A stretch of 64,000 nucleotides of DNA from Paenibacillus profundus (GTDB lineage Bacteria > Bacillota > Bacilli > Paenibacillales > Paenibacillaceae): the NCBI RefSeq assembly GCF_021369635.1, contig NZ_JAJNBZ010000017.1, positions 1 to 64,000 on the forward strand, in the 5' to 3' direction. This document shows, piece after piece, positions 1 through 8,437 of this stretch. The first letter of the stretch is position 1; each line of letters opens with the position of its first letter. Both the position numbers and the translations under genes were made by a program. The notes below the pieces were generated by a model. It did no database searches and was not told the DNA's origin. It saw nothing but the letters and a program-made list of their open reading frames with translations.

Positions 1-236
1 TTTGAACGCTCGACCAGATCGACGTCGGACAAGTCGAAGATAGATTTGAGCAGCATCCGAACCGGATCCACCGCGGTGCGTCCGTTATCGTGGCAATAGT
101 TGACGTGCAGCTCTTCGTAGACAAAGCCAAAGTCCACCAACTCGTCCATTCTGCGCAGTAGATTATCTTTGGGAACTACCAGATTGTAGAGTTCCATATA
201 TGGGCTCAAAATAAAGCTTTGTTGCTTCGGGAGCAC
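1..236 (-). mobile_element. IS1182-type transposase, N-terminal part (runs off window)
   Basis: The reverse strand reads as the N-terminus of a DDE transposase of the IS1182 type. It starts near a GTG at 236 (VLPKQQSFILSPYMELY) and includes NLVVPKDNLLRRMDELVDF, the CHDNGR motif, the following AVDPVRMLLK and a truncated end at the window border. An inner ATG lies at 197. The rest of the element is outside the window, so its integrity and terminal inverted repeats cannot be judged. It lies just beyond the 3' end of the tail module and may mark a deletion or insertion boundary there. The family call rests on remembered N-terminal motifs. Confidence 0.75.
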
Positions 237-280
237 AGAGATCACCAGCCTTTGATGAGATACTTTGATTATATCGAAAA

Positions 281-324
281 AAAGAGACAGACTCTTCAAA
301 AAAATGAAGAATGGTCTCTTTCAG
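281..324 (-). terminator. Hairpin with T-run beside the IS end
   Basis: AAAGAGAC...CTCTTCA pairs with TGAAGA...GTCTCTTT around a short A/T loop. On the minus strand it is followed by a run of T. It would stop leftward transcription before the transposase, a layout common at IS borders. Confidence 0.6.
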
Positions 325-523
325 GACTAAGGGACTTTTTCAGTGGCCTCATTATCTGCTTGCGTTATTTATACTTATGTTCACATTTTCTGACCGTTTT
401 TTCATTGAAGACGAATCGATTAGGAATATAATAAGCATTGTCGGCTTTTTCCTTATGCTCTCTATATTTTTTAGAGTCAGACAAATTCAAAAAAGGGAAG
501 ACAATGCGAATAAACGCGATTAG
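311..523 (+). CDS. Small hydrophobic protein, possibly the 3' remnant of a gene cut by the IS
   Basis: The 70-residue frame has two hydrophobic stretches (about residues 13-28 and 40-55) and a charged basic/acidic tail ending KREDNANKRD, which looks like a membrane protein end. Its first ATG lies inside the hairpin next to the transposase and has no clear ribosome site. It may therefore be the C-terminal part of a membrane protein whose start was lost to the insertion. No family is recognised and it could also be a chance frame. Confidence 0.35.
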   Translation: MVSFRTKGLFQWPHYLLALFILMFTFSDRFFIEDESIRNIISIVGFFLMLSIFFRVRQIQKREDNANKRD

Positions 524-580
524 GATAAAAGCAATTGCACAATGTACAGATATTGCAGCGCCATCCCCACCCTGCAGCGG

Positions 581-703
581 CTAGTCCCAGATAGCCCATT
601 GTATGGACATTCCTTCAAGGTGGACGGCAGCACTTTTTTGCCTCAGCCGTTGAAACTCCCGTAATAGGCTGTCCTCACACCTTCGTCTACTTGCTATCTT
701 TAA
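581..703 (-). pseudogene. Unidentified coding-looking remnant
   Basis: A stop-bounded frame of about 40 codons on the minus strand reads SLLREFQRLRQKSAAVHL followed by EGMSIQWAIWD and a stop. Its composition looks like protein, but no start codon with a ribosome site precedes it and the family is not recognised. It may be the C-terminal scrap of a mobile-element or phage gene in the gap between the IS and xkdX. Confidence 0.25.
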
Positions 704-721
704 TTAGATTTCCCTTAAAAA

Positions 722-750
722 TGTAAAAAGCCCCCATATCGCCGAGGGCA
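722..750 (-). terminator. Probable terminator of the tail operon
   Basis: Downstream of xkdX the minus strand has GCCC...GGGGC followed by TTTTTACATTTTT. The stem is short, but the T-run and the position at the operon end fit a factor-independent terminator. Confidence 0.45.
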
Positions 751-769
751 TGAACATAGCGTATCCGAT

Positions 770-934
770 TTACAAGGCGCTCTTCATTTGATATTTTTGG
801 CCCGTGATTTCTTCAAACTGATCCGGAGAAATCTTGCCGAATTCGCAAAACTTGCCGATGTACAGCGGCTCTTTCGGTTCGATTTTGTAAATCCCCATAT
901 CATAGTAGCGTTTAATCGTTGCGAACCAATCCAT
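770..934 (-). CDS. xkdX: XkdX family phage tail protein
   Basis: A 54-residue protein, MDWFATIKRYYDMGIY through KSAL. It matches the XkdX family, which is usually about 45-60 residues and begins with a W-x-x-I-K-x-Y-Y-x-x-G-x-Y pattern. Xkd-type operons nearly always have this gene near their distal end, after the fibre genes. Its role is not well defined; it is thought to be a small tail or fibre accessory protein. It starts two bases after the upstream gene's stop, so it belongs to the tail operon. It is too short for many gene finders. Confidence 0.85.
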   Translation of the reverse strand: MDWFATIKRYYDMGIYKIEPKEPLYIGKFCEFGKISPDQFEEITGQKYQMKSAL

Positions 935-935
935 G

Positions 936-1556
936 TTAAATCACTCCTTTTTCGGCTAGTTGCAACAGTAACGTTGCATGATCTTGCGTAAGCTGCTCGT
1001 TCTTGGAATCCAGTTCGGCATTCTGAGCATGCAGCGCAGTTGTATGTTCAGAATGTTGCTCGCTCTTCGCTTCGAGCTCGGCCACATGAAGCAACAGCTT
1101 GGCATTCTCCACTCGAAGCAAGTCAAGCTCGGATGGCACTGGCTTAGGCTGTAAAGCTTCGATTTCTTCTTGCGACAGGCCATTGCGCCAAAAGGAAGGG
1201 CCGTCTACCAGCAGCAGCGGCTTCGGTTGCGAGTCCTCTTCTTCCGGGTCGTACTCGGCCATGGCCGCGATATATTCGGCATATGCAGCCTCGTAGTCCG
1301 ACATGGCTTGTCTGTAGCCTTGGACGTCGAATGTCGGTTCATAGAGACCGTCTGGAAATGGAATTGCAACGGTGTAACCGACAAGTACCGTTTCCGGTTC
1401 GGCTGGCTGCTCGTCGTTCGGCTGCTGCGCTTCTAGCACTTCTTCCTCATCTCGCTGGACAGGTTCCCGCCGATCAAAAACGCCCGTCACGGAGTCCGCA
1501 ACGAGCGTTGGGTCGAGATATTTACCACTTAGGTCGGTTAAGATTGCTTCTTTCAT
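936..1556 (-). CDS. Tail-fibre-associated protein with C-terminal coiled coil
   Basis: A 206-residue acidic protein. The N-terminal third (KEAILTDLSGKYLDPTLVAD) looks like a phage fibre-attachment segment. The middle is rich in Glu and Pro, and a heptad-rich coiled coil runs from about residue 140 to the end (ELDLLRVENAKLLLHVAELEAK and following). The start has a strong site (AAGGAGG, 7 bases before ATG). It sits between the 836-residue fibre protein and XkdX, the place of XkdW-like proteins and fibre chaperones. A helper or connector of the receptor-binding fibre is the likely role. The family is not firmly recognised. Confidence 0.6.
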   Translation of the reverse strand: MKEAILTDLSGKYLDPTLVADSVTGVFDRREPVQRDEEEVLEAQQPNDEQPAEPETVLVGYTVAIPFPDGLYEPTFDVQGYRQAMSDYEAAYAEYIAAMAEYDPEEEDSQPKPLLLVDGPSFWRNGLSQEEIEALQPKPVPSELDLLRVENAKLLLHVAELEAKSEQHSEHTTALHAQNAELDSKNEQLTQDHATLLLQLAEKGVI

Positions 1557-1571
1557 TTTGCGTCCTCCTTA

Positions 1572-4082
1572 TTATTTGGCTTGAAATGATACCCTATCTA
1601 GATAAATGACAGTTCCGGTAGAGTTCCATACTTTAACAGAACCGTCAATATTAATTTGTACATTACAGATTTCCTTAGTCCCTCCAAACGTCGCCACGCA
1701 TTGTTCGCTCATAATTTCCGGTCTGTATCCGACAGGCAATTTAAACAACACTGTTTCATTTGGAATAGTTTCGAGACTTTTTACACGACCTCTAATGTGG
1801 ACGAATCCTAGTGAGTCTTTCACGTACTGCGTACTAGCTAGTTCAGTCAGGCCGTTCAACAACGTCGGCTTAATCCACTGCGGAGCATCCTTCTCCGCCT
1901 TCTGCGACTCGACCACCGCTAGACGCCGTTCCATGTCCCCCGTATGCTGCACCAAGTCCGATACAGTAGCGCGCAGGTTCGCCGCTATGCTGCCTGATAT
2001 AGGAGCCGCAAGCGTTGGTTCTAGCATCGTGTATGTTACGTGATAGACTGCGGTAGGGTCGTAGTAGGAGTTGCTTAGATAGGCCCTTTCGTTACCATAG
2101 GCGAGACTTATGTTTTCTACCGTCCACCTCGAATCCTTGGTTGCACCTTCGTAGATATTTATAATTTTGTTTGCTTTATGCTGAAAGCGCGTAGATTCCC
2201 AAGTAACAACCCCGTTATTTATAAACCAACTATCATTCTCCGAATAATACGAAGGGTTCGCCTTCTCCCGCAGCACAATACCGCTTCCCACCTCGACCAT
2301 GTTCGCTCCCTTGCACAGTGTCGCGCCTGTTTCGTAGTTTGCCACTGGTTCGACGGTTGGCTTGGCTTTAAGGTATTGGAGACGGTAAGGCGTGTATACG
2401 TTACCTACTCCATCCGTTCCTGCAAGCTCGGTAGGTAGTACAGTTACAGTGCTCCACCCGGGATTTGCTATTACATTTACAGGGTCTGTAATTTTCCCCC
2501 AGCACCTTGTGCCAGTCCCGTTATAAAGCCCCGCCGTTTCCTGTTGACACATCCGCCAGCCCATGAAATACGCCTTAATCTCGTCTGCATCCGGTGTATA
2601 GTCTGGCCCCCATCCGCTGTCGGCGTTAGGTATTGTGACGTAAAGGTACCCTGTGGCTGGTTGTATCTGAAACTGATCCGGCCCATTCCCGGCACCGTCC
2701 ATATAGACAGGATTTCCGTCATACTTTGTCATGTACTGTTGTATGCCCACCGAATTGACAGGTACTAAATTCGCAACATACACTCGTTTATGGGTTGACC
2801 AGCTCACATTGTACTTCCAATTCCAGTCTCCGCTGACAACCATCTTGCCCCACTTCCCCAACGTATATGGCAGCCCATCGTCCCCCACAAATAATGTATC
2901 GGGATTGCTGCCGTCTACCGGATGAGCTGCGAGCTGGCATTCTGCTGCCCATATGGAGCGTTGCTGTGGCGCGAATGGCTTCGCTTCGGTGTCGACGACC
3001 AGCATTGGATTTCGGAATGTGAAATCCCCTAGTTTCTCGCGATTGCTCAGGTATACACGTACCCTATTATATTCCCCCGTATTAAATGTTCTGCTCTTAT
3101 TCGAATAGGGAGATATAACTTTTGTCCCAGTTACGTCATGGATACCAAACTCCCCATTCTGTGTCTCACAAGACAGGTAGTATGTTGTGTTTGGCAAAAC
3201 GTCTATCTCCGAAAATAAAAGAGTGTGGGTTTTTGTTGCCGTATAAGTTATTGCATACGGGTCAAGTGATGGTCTCGCATCAAGTATCGTAATATTAAAG
3301 CTCCACTCCGTAAACGGCGGCAGCAGATTCGCCCCTGTAATCCCCACATATGGATTGTGGACGTTTGTCATACCGTCTACGTATGGGTAGCGTGTAGCGA
3401 CTTGTTCAGGAGTCAGCGACACGCTCACGTCATACTCCGCCTGTGTGATCTCATAGCAACGCACGCCGTCAACGTTACACGTCACTGCACCGTCTCCCAT
3501 TGTGCCGACTACAATTGACATTTCCGGACTATTAAGCTTGGACGCATCGAATGTCGCGTGAATCGTTTGCCACGTCCCTAATAGTTCCGCGTTCGCCGTG
3601 CCACTGCCAATTACTGCGCCTGCACCGCTTTGTTGTAGGTTCATAACAACCCTGCCGCCTGCCGACGAATGCGTAAGTAAGACGTCAACGGCAAACATAT
3701 ATTTCTTTGTCCGATCTACCGCGAAGGCTCCGTTTATGACGAATGACGTTTCTCCTGCCGTCTGCGTGATCTTAAACGTCGCGTCACCATAGCGCTTTAT
3801 GGTGCTATCGACAATAACATTTCCCGCGCCGCCTGTCCCAAAAAAGCCGATTTTATCGCACCGACCGTTACGGCCTAGCAAGTTGACGAGTGTTCGTCCC
3901 CTGACACTTCCAAAATTAAACGGCGTCTCATTCTCCACCTCAACCACTTGCACGCCGGGGGAGAGCGTCAGCGCTTCGCGCTCCGCCACATGCGCATCCT
4001 TCAGCCCCTGCTCGATGCGGTTCAAATCCTTTTCCGTCACGGTATCGTCGTATTTCCAATCCGTCTTTGCCTCGTATGGCAT
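1572..4082 (-). CDS. Large tail fibre / receptor-binding protein
   Basis: An 836-residue protein, the largest of the operon. The first 40 residues (MPYEAKTDWKYDDTVTEKDLNRIEQGLKDA) match the baseplate-attachment segment common in Firmicute phage fibres. Several beta-rich jelly-roll-like stretches resembling carbohydrate-binding modules follow (about 120-215 and 255-370). The C-terminal 140 residues contain a short coiled coil (LVQHTGDMERRLAVVES) and a beta-rich tip (HIRGRVKSLETIPNETVL). It follows the 94-residue protein with a TAATG stop-start overlap and has AAGGAGG upstream. In a tailocin this protein would decide which cell surface is recognised. The domain calls are by pattern only. Confidence 0.75.
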   Translation of the reverse strand: MPYEAKTDWKYDDTVTEKDLNRIEQGLKDAHVAEREALTLSPGVQVVEVENETPFNFGSVRGRTLVNLLGRNGRCDKIGFFGTGGAGNVIVDSTIKRYGDATFKITQTAGETSFVINGAFAVDRTKKYMFAVDVLLTHSSAGGRVVMNLQQSGAGAVIGSGTANAELLGTWQTIHATFDASKLNSPEMSIVVGTMGDGAVTCNVDGVRCYEITQAEYDVSVSLTPEQVATRYPYVDGMTNVHNPYVGITGANLLPPFTEWSFNITILDARPSLDPYAITYTATKTHTLLFSEIDVLPNTTYYLSCETQNGEFGIHDVTGTKVISPYSNKSRTFNTGEYNRVRVYLSNREKLGDFTFRNPMLVVDTEAKPFAPQQRSIWAAECQLAAHPVDGSNPDTLFVGDDGLPYTLGKWGKMVVSGDWNWKYNVSWSTHKRVYVANLVPVNSVGIQQYMTKYDGNPVYMDGAGNGPDQFQIQPATGYLYVTIPNADSGWGPDYTPDADEIKAYFMGWRMCQQETAGLYNGTGTRCWGKITDPVNVIANPGWSTVTVLPTELAGTDGVGNVYTPYRLQYLKAKPTVEPVANYETGATLCKGANMVEVGSGIVLREKANPSYYSENDSWFINNGVVTWESTRFQHKANKIINIYEGATKDSRWTVENISLAYGNERAYLSNSYYDPTAVYHVTYTMLEPTLAAPISGSIAANLRATVSDLVQHTGDMERRLAVVESQKAEKDAPQWIKPTLLNGLTELASTQYVKDSLGFVHIRGRVKSLETIPNETVLFKLPVGYRPEIMSEQCVATFGGTKEICNVQINIDGSVKVWNSTGTVIYLDRVSFQAK

Positions 4083-4366
4083 TAGGCCACCTCCTTCACT
4101 GTAATCGGCTGCTTGATGATGGTATCGGACGTGAGCGGGATGTAGACGGCGTTCGATGTCAGCACCGCGCCATCGGCAGCCCGCAGCTCGATCAGCGATA
4201 CGCTGTCAACCGAACCGATAGGTATCATGTATTCGAGGTTTACGATGCTCTTGGATACCTTTTTCACCGTAAATTCCGTAATTTCGTAGGTTTTATTGAG
4301 CACAACCTTGGCGATCCGCGTATTCACATGGTTTGCCAGTTCACTCAAAAGCGATGGTTCTATCAT
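4082..4366 (-). CDS. Small phage tail protein of unknown function
   Basis: A 94-residue protein starting MIEPSLLSELANHVNTRIAK. The longer frame up to 4420 is rejected because ATG 4366 overlaps the upstream stop as ATGA and has GGAGGTG nine bases before it. The sequence is mostly beta-strand-like (YEITEFTVKKVSK, LEYMIPIGSV, ITVKEV). It lies between the XkdU-like gene and the fibre gene, where short baseplate-to-fibre adaptors are usually encoded. No family is recognised. Confidence 0.65.
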   Translation of the reverse strand: MIEPSLLSELANHVNTRIAKVVLNKTYEITEFTVKKVSKSIVNLEYMIPIGSVDSVSLIELRAADGAVLTSNAVYIPLTSDTIIKQPITVKEVA

Positions 4367-4950
4367 TTCATCTGCACCTCCGGTCCACGCTCGGCGAACG
4401 GCGATCGCCCCAGCTTCCACGTCGTCGAAAGCCGTGTCGTCCGTTTCAGGTCCGAGCGGAATATATTCTCTTGTACACCGACGCCCGATAGGAGCGCCGT
4501 CTCCTGCTGGTAGACTAGGTTCGCCGGCTTGATCGTCCTAACGGTGTGCCCCACTTCTTTAAATACGGCGGCATCCGTAATATTAGCTACAATCCGCAGC
4601 AGGAAGGCTTCTGTATCCACGACGGCACGCGCCTTATCTTTGCCCAGCAAGAAATCAAGCTTCTCCTGCAAGTACCGCACGGTAAACGGGGGCTTGGTCG
4701 TATAGCGGTTAATGATGCGTCTGCGCCGGAACTCCAGCGTCTCTGCATCACGGTCCGGAAGGATGCTCAACATCCGTTCCCGCCGCGCTATCGCCTCCTC
4801 GCTCGCCGTCATGACGAACTGATCGGCAAATAGCCTTTGCACCGCAGCCAAAAGCTCCTCTTTCTCCTCATCCTGCGCTTCCATCAACAGAACCATTTCT
4901 TTAATGTCATGGTAAAGGTCAGGCAGCAGCCCGATTAACTTGTCAGCCAT
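4363..4950 (-). CDS. xkdU: YmfQ/XkdU-type baseplate protein (DUF2313)
   Basis: A 195-residue protein that reads MADKLIGLLPDLYHDIKEM, then RRRRIINRYTTKPPFTVRYLQ and LDFLLGKDKA. This layout (Leu-Pro start, Arg-rich centre, 'RY...PP...L' motif) is typical of the DUF2313/YmfQ family, which follows the gpJ-like baseplate gene in contractile phages. The family is the counterpart of phage P2 gpI and Mu gp48, located at the outer baseplate. It overlaps the gene before by 8 bases and the gene after by 4, showing tight translational coupling. Confidence 0.8.
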   Translation of the reverse strand: MADKLIGLLPDLYHDIKEMVLLMEAQDEEKEELLAAVQRLFADQFVMTASEEAIARRERMLSILPDRDAETLEFRRRRIINRYTTKPPFTVRYLQEKLDFLLGKDKARAVVDTEAFLLRIVANITDAAVFKEVGHTVRTIKPANLVYQQETALLSGVGVQENIFRSDLKRTTRLSTTWKLGRSPFAERGPEVQMK

Positions 4951-6043
4951 TCAAGGTCACCGTCCCCAGCACCGGGATCTCCTCGGCATTCAACTCAACA
5001 TTGGAAGCCATGCCATTCAGCTTGGTGTCAGCAATGTCCGCAATCCCTTTAATGGTCAAAATGCGCGCTTCCAGTTGGCTGACGCGTACGATTGTTCTTT
5101 CTTCCTCTTTCCATGCCGTCCGCAGCGTCCGCAAGTAATCAGAAATGACCTTCTCCACGTCGGACTTCACTTGCGGAACGGCAACTCCCGCATCGAGCGT
5201 GAGCGTCGTCGACACATTGATGCCGACAGAGGCAGCTCCTTTAATCGTAACTGCGTGACCGATAGGGGCAAATCCCAGTCCTTTGCCTTGATTCACTTCC
5301 GGATCGATCAGAGTCTGAACCTCCTTCACCAACTCAGCGGACGGGGAGTCAAAGCTGCCCGAAATGATGGTGCACTTTACAGTGCCTCCGCCTTTCCATA
5401 CCGGAAATATTTTCACGCCGCCGACGCCGGTAATGGAGGTTACCTTTTTCTTATAATCAGCCACATTTCCCCCAAATGGCTGCTCATTCACAGCCTCGAA
5501 GAAGCGACGCCGGAGTGATTCATCCGATTCCTCGTCTTCTCCCGGTGCGATTACATCCGCAAGCTCGGCCCGTGCCAATTGATCCACATAATCCACCGGC
5601 ATAAGCGAACCGTAATACTCGTTCCCTTTCGAGCCTTTCGCTTCGCTTTCGAGGACGAACACCCCCGCCGACAGCCGCTCGACGACTGCATAATTATGTA
5701 CTGCCGTAGAAAAACGGGAACGCAAAGGAACGTCAAACGGTTCGCCCACGGCATCATAAAACAGCCCTTTCCGCCGTGCCGCAGTCGCTTGCTTCCGTTT
5801 CACCCCGTATTCAGCCGTCCGCCGCTCCAAGTATTCACCGCTCGACGTATCTGCATAAGAAAGCTCATTCTGCACATGTAGCTCCGTATAAGCCTGTGCA
5901 AGTTCAACGGCAATAGGAGCAAGCGCATCGTAAATAATGCTGCCTTCCCGCTTGTCCACATCGCCCGGAACGCGTTCCAGCATGCGCTCCATGATGTCTT
6001 CAAGACGAGGCACCGCCCATGCTCCTTGATCCAAATCAGCCAT
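4943..6043 (-). CDS. xkdT: Baseplate J/gp47 family protein
   Basis: A 366-residue protein, the usual length for XkdT/gpJ baseplate wedge proteins. Family landmarks are the N-terminal MLERVPGDVDKREGSIIYDAL, then YADTSSGEYLERRTAEYGVKRK, the centre EESDESLRRRFFEAVNEQPFGGN and the segment SITGVGGVKIFPVW. It forms the baseplate wedge that links sheath contraction to fibre binding. Its start overlaps the XkdS stop by 8 bases. Confidence 0.92.
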   Translation of the reverse strand: MADLDQGAWAVPRLEDIMERMLERVPGDVDKREGSIIYDALAPIAVELAQAYTELHVQNELSYADTSSGEYLERRTAEYGVKRKQATAARRKGLFYDAVGEPFDVPLRSRFSTAVHNYAVVERLSAGVFVLESEAKGSKGNEYYGSLMPVDYVDQLARAELADVIAPGEDEESDESLRRRFFEAVNEQPFGGNVADYKKKVTSITGVGGVKIFPVWKGGGTVKCTIISGSFDSPSAELVKEVQTLIDPEVNQGKGLGFAPIGHAVTIKGAASVGINVSTTLTLDAGVAVPQVKSDVEKVISDYLRTLRTAWKEEERTIVRVSQLEARILTIKGIADIADTKLNGMASNVELNAEEIPVLGTVTLNG

Positions 6044-6452
6044 TCATCTTCACCTCCTTCGAAATTTGCAGCTTGCCTAAATTTGTCTCGACCGTAAACC
6101 GCACGTGCAGCGAATCCCCCTGTTGCTCAAAAGCGAACTCATCCACCCGCAATACACGGTCATCCTGCATCAGCGCTTCGGTAATGGTTCTCTGCAATTC
6201 GGACTGCACGAAGCCGAGGCTGTAGCCAATATGCGCCCGCAGTTCAGAGCCATAATCAGGGCTGTAAATGAGATGCGCAAACCGCTCCGTCAGCAGTATC
6301 TTCAATACCGCCTGCCTCAACGCTTCCAATCCATCCGTCATGCCAGCAATACGCCCTGATTCCGTATCCAAACGATATGTTCTGGTAGGCTGCTCCGCAT
6401 AGTCCAGCACCATCGAAGCAGCCTCTGAGCCCGTACTGTATTTCGGAATCAT
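6036..6452 (-). CDS. xkdS: DUF2634 (XkdS/gp25-like) baseplate protein
   Basis: A 138-residue protein with RTYRLDTESGRIAGMTDGLEALRQAVLKILLTERF and IYSPDYGSEL, a hallmark of XkdS/DUF2634. This family is the counterpart of T4 gp25, a baseplate wedge component that seeds sheath assembly. It starts with an ATGA overlap on the XkdR gene. Confidence 0.9.
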   Translation of the reverse strand: MIPKYSTGSEAASMVLDYAEQPTRTYRLDTESGRIAGMTDGLEALRQAVLKILLTERFAHLIYSPDYGSELRAHIGYSLGFVQSELQRTITEALMQDDRVLRVDEFAFEQQGDSLHVRFTVETNLGKLQISKEVKMNG

Positions 6453-6751
6453 GCTTTCACCACCCTATCGAGCGCGACATAGCTCTGTCCGCCCTGCATG
6501 CGTGCCAGCAGCAGACGGTCGCCGGCGCGCAGTCCTTGACGGACTGCAATCTCCTCCGTGCCAACGCGCACCTTATATTCCTGAAGCTGTTCCGTTATGA
6601 CCAGAGCAGACGCTGGCAGCGTAAACCGCTGATCAATCTGGACCTGAAGCGGGGATACGCTCAGCACCTCGCCATACAGCAGCGCGACCGGACTCGAAGC
6701 CTCCACCGCGCCCGCGCCGGCTTTTTTAATAATGTCCAGCATCATTTTCAT
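6449..6751 (-). CDS. xkdR: DUF2577 (XkdR) tail protein
   Basis: A 100-residue protein: MLDIIKKAGAGAVEASSPVALLYGEVLSVSPL, then QIDQRF and GDRLLLARMQGGQSYVALDRV. The pattern 'YG.V...PL.V.ID' and the final 'D...LLRV..GQ.Y.VLD' segment are typical of XkdR (DUF2577), a small OB-fold-like protein of the spike/hub region of PBSX-type tails. The start follows AAGGTGAT. It lies in the conserved order xkdQ-xkdR-xkdS. Confidence 0.87.
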   Translation of the reverse strand: MKMMLDIIKKAGAGAVEASSPVALLYGEVLSVSPLQVQIDQRFTLPASALVITEQLQEYKVRVGTEEIAVRQGLRAGDRLLLARMQGGQSYVALDRVVKA

Positions 6752-6754
6752 GTT

Positions 6755-7720
6755 CTATATCACCTTCAACGTTAATGACATCTTATGCCCTGACCCGCTC
6801 CATTCCTGAGAGCATTCGTCAACCAGCATGTACTGTTCCATGTCTTGTTCCGGCGCAAAAATAGGGATGTACATTCCGGCCCGAATGTGCACATCCCCTA
6901 CAGCGTTTACTTTCATCGTTTTTTTCTCACGGTTGTACAGCTTCATCAACGCTTCCAAACGCTCCTTCATTTGAGCCTTGTTCAGATTTTCGTCGATTTT
7001 TTTATATAGCTGTAGTTGTCCCCATTTCGCAATATTTTTGCTGTCCTGCATAATGTATACCTCGCGCTTGCCTGTAGCCTCGTTATCACGGAACAGCTTT
7101 ACGCGGTTATACGTTTCGTCATCGATGCTTGCCTTATAGGATATGCCAGTCATCTGGCTGCCCTCGCCCACGATGCGGTCCGTCGTCCAGCTTTTGGCGT
7201 CGCGCAGCGTCAGCTGCCCGAAATCGTCGTACAGCACAAATATGTTTTTCGTCGCTATCAGCGTCATGTCGAGCGCGCGGAGAATGATATCCAGCAGCTT
7301 CTTATTGTCCTGCAGCAGGCTCGGAATTTTATGCTTCGTGTCGGCAAGTTCACCAACCTCAAGTTGACAATCTTTGGCGATCCGCTGAATCACCTCCGTG
7401 GCGGTCACATTCTCAAGCACGTACGTATCGTTCGTCAGCAAGTAGCGGATTTGGTCAAATGCGGTCAGCTTTACTTTATCGCTCTCGTCCGTTTCCACGC
7501 TGAATACATACCCGTAAAAGATAGCCGCCCCATCCGCCCACACGCGCACGATGTCGCCATTGTTAATGGTAAATGAACGATCCTGAAACAGCGCTCCCTT
7601 GATATACGAAATCGACACGCTCGCCGGCTTGCCTGAGCGAGACGTCGACCACGACATATCGGTAATCAGCTGAGACATATCCCACAGGGTGCCATTGCGG
7701 TTATCGATGTGCACCTCCAT
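6755..7720 (-). CDS. xkdQ: XkdQ-type tail hub protein (gpD-like)
   Basis: A 321-residue protein starting MEVHIDNRNGTLWDMSQLI. A GTG at 7732 is in frame but overlaps the ribosome site, so ATG 7720 is preferred. Features include RSGKPASVSISYIKGALFQDRSFTINNGDIVRVWADG, 'ATEVIQRIAKDCQLEVGEL' (the hub domain often annotated as contractile-tail gpD/XkdQ) and a C-terminal domain with GMYIPIFAPEQDMEQYMLVDECSQEW. It forms the ring on which the spike sits. Confidence 0.88.
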   Translation of the reverse strand: MEVHIDNRNGTLWDMSQLITDMSWSTSRSGKPASVSISYIKGALFQDRSFTINNGDIVRVWADGAAIFYGYVFSVETDESDKVKLTAFDQIRYLLTNDTYVLENVTATEVIQRIAKDCQLEVGELADTKHKIPSLLQDNKKLLDIILRALDMTLIATKNIFVLYDDFGQLTLRDAKSWTTDRIVGEGSQMTGISYKASIDDETYNRVKLFRDNEATGKREVYIMQDSKNIAKWGQLQLYKKIDENLNKAQMKERLEALMKLYNREKKTMKVNAVGDVHIRAGMYIPIFAPEQDMEQYMLVDECSQEWSGSGHKMSLTLKVI

Positions 7721-7756
7721 CCAGTCCGTCACCTCCTAAAGTACCGTAGATACCAC

Positions 7757-8437
7757 TCACTTTTTGGGAATGCGCAAAATGCGTCCCGGCTCCAGCTCGT
7801 TCATCATTTCATCGTTCCGTATGCCGTTCAGCCTTTGAATTTCAATAAGCTTGCTCTCATCGTTGCAGAGGCTTTTGGCTATGCTCCACAGCTTATCTCC
7901 CGCCTGAACTGTATATTCGGTTGGTCCTTGCCGTTCATCAGCGCGTGCTTGCGGCGCTTTTTGCACCTTGACTTCCGCTTGGCCATTGCCCAAAACCTTC
8001 ACTTTTTGCGCAGAATAGAACTTATATTGCTTCAGCGACAGATCATACTCCAGATCGCCTACACTTCCTGCCGCTTCCCGCCAGGTGAACTTCTCAATCG
8101 CCATCGCCAGATTCATCTGATAAGTCGGTGTCGTCAGCACGAAGCGGATTGGACGCTTGCTCTCCATCCAACTGCGGATCTGGATAACGTAGTCGCTCGG
8201 AGGAAGCAGCTTGTCCGGCGGGACATGCACATACGGTGCGGGACCAACTGGAAAGATGCTATTGAACTGAATCGCCGCCGGCTTCGGCGTCTCGATGGCA
8301 TTCACTTCCCCAAGGCCGATGATATCGAATGACTGCAGGTTCCCCGCTTCGCTGATATCAAGCTGCGCCGGGTTGACCGGCAATTCGATCACCTGCTCCT
8401 GATTATTGAAGCTCAAATACATATGGTATCCGCTCAT
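7757..8437 (-). CDS. xkdP: XkdP-type LysM tail protein
   Basis: A 226-residue protein. The N-terminal two thirds (GYHMYLSFNNQEQVIELPVNPAQLDISEAGN) match the XkdP/gp53-like tail hub domain. The last 50 residues are a LysM repeat (EYTVQAGDKLWSIAKSLCND and following, ending RILRIPKK). The LysM domain is expected to hold peptidoglycan near the tail tip, and the first domain joins baseplate to tube. The start overlaps the tape-measure stop as ATGA. Confidence 0.92.
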   Translation of the reverse strand: MSGYHMYLSFNNQEQVIELPVNPAQLDISEAGNLQSFDIIGLGEVNAIETPKPAAIQFNSIFPVGPAPYVHVPPDKLLPPSDYVIQIRSWMESKRPIRFVLTTPTYQMNLAMAIEKFTWREAAGSVGDLEYDLSLKQYKFYSAQKVKVLGNGQAEVKVQKAPQARADERQGPTEYTVQAGDKLWSIAKSLCNDESKLIEIQRLNGIRNDEMMNELEPGRILRIPKK

